From positions 1 through 5,785 of the forward strand of contig JABMRH010000063.1 in the NCBI GenBank assembly GCA_013202725.1: a DNA stretch of 5,785 nucleotides, read 5' to 3'. Positions 5,748 through 5,785 of this stretch are shown here, one piece after another; within the stretch, counting starts at the first letter, position 1; each line of letters starts with the position of its first letter. This DNA comes from Desulfobacteraceae bacterium. Lineage in GTDB: Bacteria > Desulfobacterota > Desulfobacteria > Desulfobacterales > ETH-SRB1. Made by a program: the position numbers and the translations under genes. The notes beneath the pieces are model-generated. The model was not told where the DNA came from and ran no database searches. It saw only the letters and a program-made list of their open reading frames with translations.

Positions 5748-5785
5748 ATCAATTGTTTTAAACTATTTTTTATATAAAATTTAAA

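Larger units (their letters stand above)
5530..5785 (-). promoter_or_regulatory. rpsB leader and upstream region
   Basis: This 256-bp gene-free stretch must hold at least part of the control region of the operon. The far right (about 5746-5785) is very AT-rich with TATATAAAA-like sequence on the coding strand, consistent with a promoter, but I cannot assign a convincing -35/-10 pair and part may lie beyond the window. Between it and rpsB are the two palindromes and the SD-like leader element. S2 is known to autoregulate the rpsB-tsf leader in other bacteria; I cannot identify that structure here. I see no tRNA, and no ORF resembling a known protein. Confidence 0.45.

Overview
The window holds one transcription unit, read entirely on the minus strand (right to left). 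Its order is rpsB - tsf - pyrH - frr - uppS - cdsA - dxr: ribosomal protein S2, elongation factor Ts, UMP kinase, ribosome recycling factor, undecaprenyl diphosphate synthase, CDP-diglyceride synthase and DXP reductoisomerase. dxr runs off the left edge of the window and lacks only a short C-terminal piece. This order is a well-known conserved arrangement in Proteobacteria and relatives. The moderate G+C, short EF-Ts, extended S2 tail and palindrome-type repeats would suit an uncultured or sulfate-reducing Desulfobacterota (former Deltaproteobacteria). That placement is inference from general resemblance; no marker here proves it.

Layout. Positions 5530-5785 are the only sizeable non-coding stretch. 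It is the rpsB leader and upstream region, with an AT-rich block at the far right, two related short palindromes sharing the same loop, and an isolated strong Shine-Dalgarno-like sequence about 35 nt before the rpsB start. From 5529 down to 1 the genes are packed with gaps of 14 nt or less or with overlaps: rpsB/tsf 14 nt, tsf/pyrH 4 nt, pyrH/frr 11 nt, frr/uppS overlapping, uppS/cdsA 2 nt, cdsA/dxr 4-nt overlap. No internal terminator or promoter is evident, so cotranscription and translational coupling are likely.

How the genes fit together. The first half makes translation machinery (S2, EF-Ts, RRF) and the UMP kinase feeding pyrimidine nucleotide pools. The second half serves the envelope. 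Dxr commits carbon to the MEP isoprenoid pathway, UppS uses the resulting isoprenoid units to build the C55 carrier lipid for peptidoglycan and O-antigen, and CdsA makes CDP-diacylglycerol for all phospholipids.

All seven proteins keep their family motifs, so this is a housekeeping region, not an unknown system. The unusual material lies in the repeats. A two-armed array of 7-bp repeats sits inside cdsA and is translated in frame as about 28 extra residues. Two palindromes with compensatory stem changes lie upstream of rpsB. A 15-bp tandem duplication lies at the frr/uppS junction.
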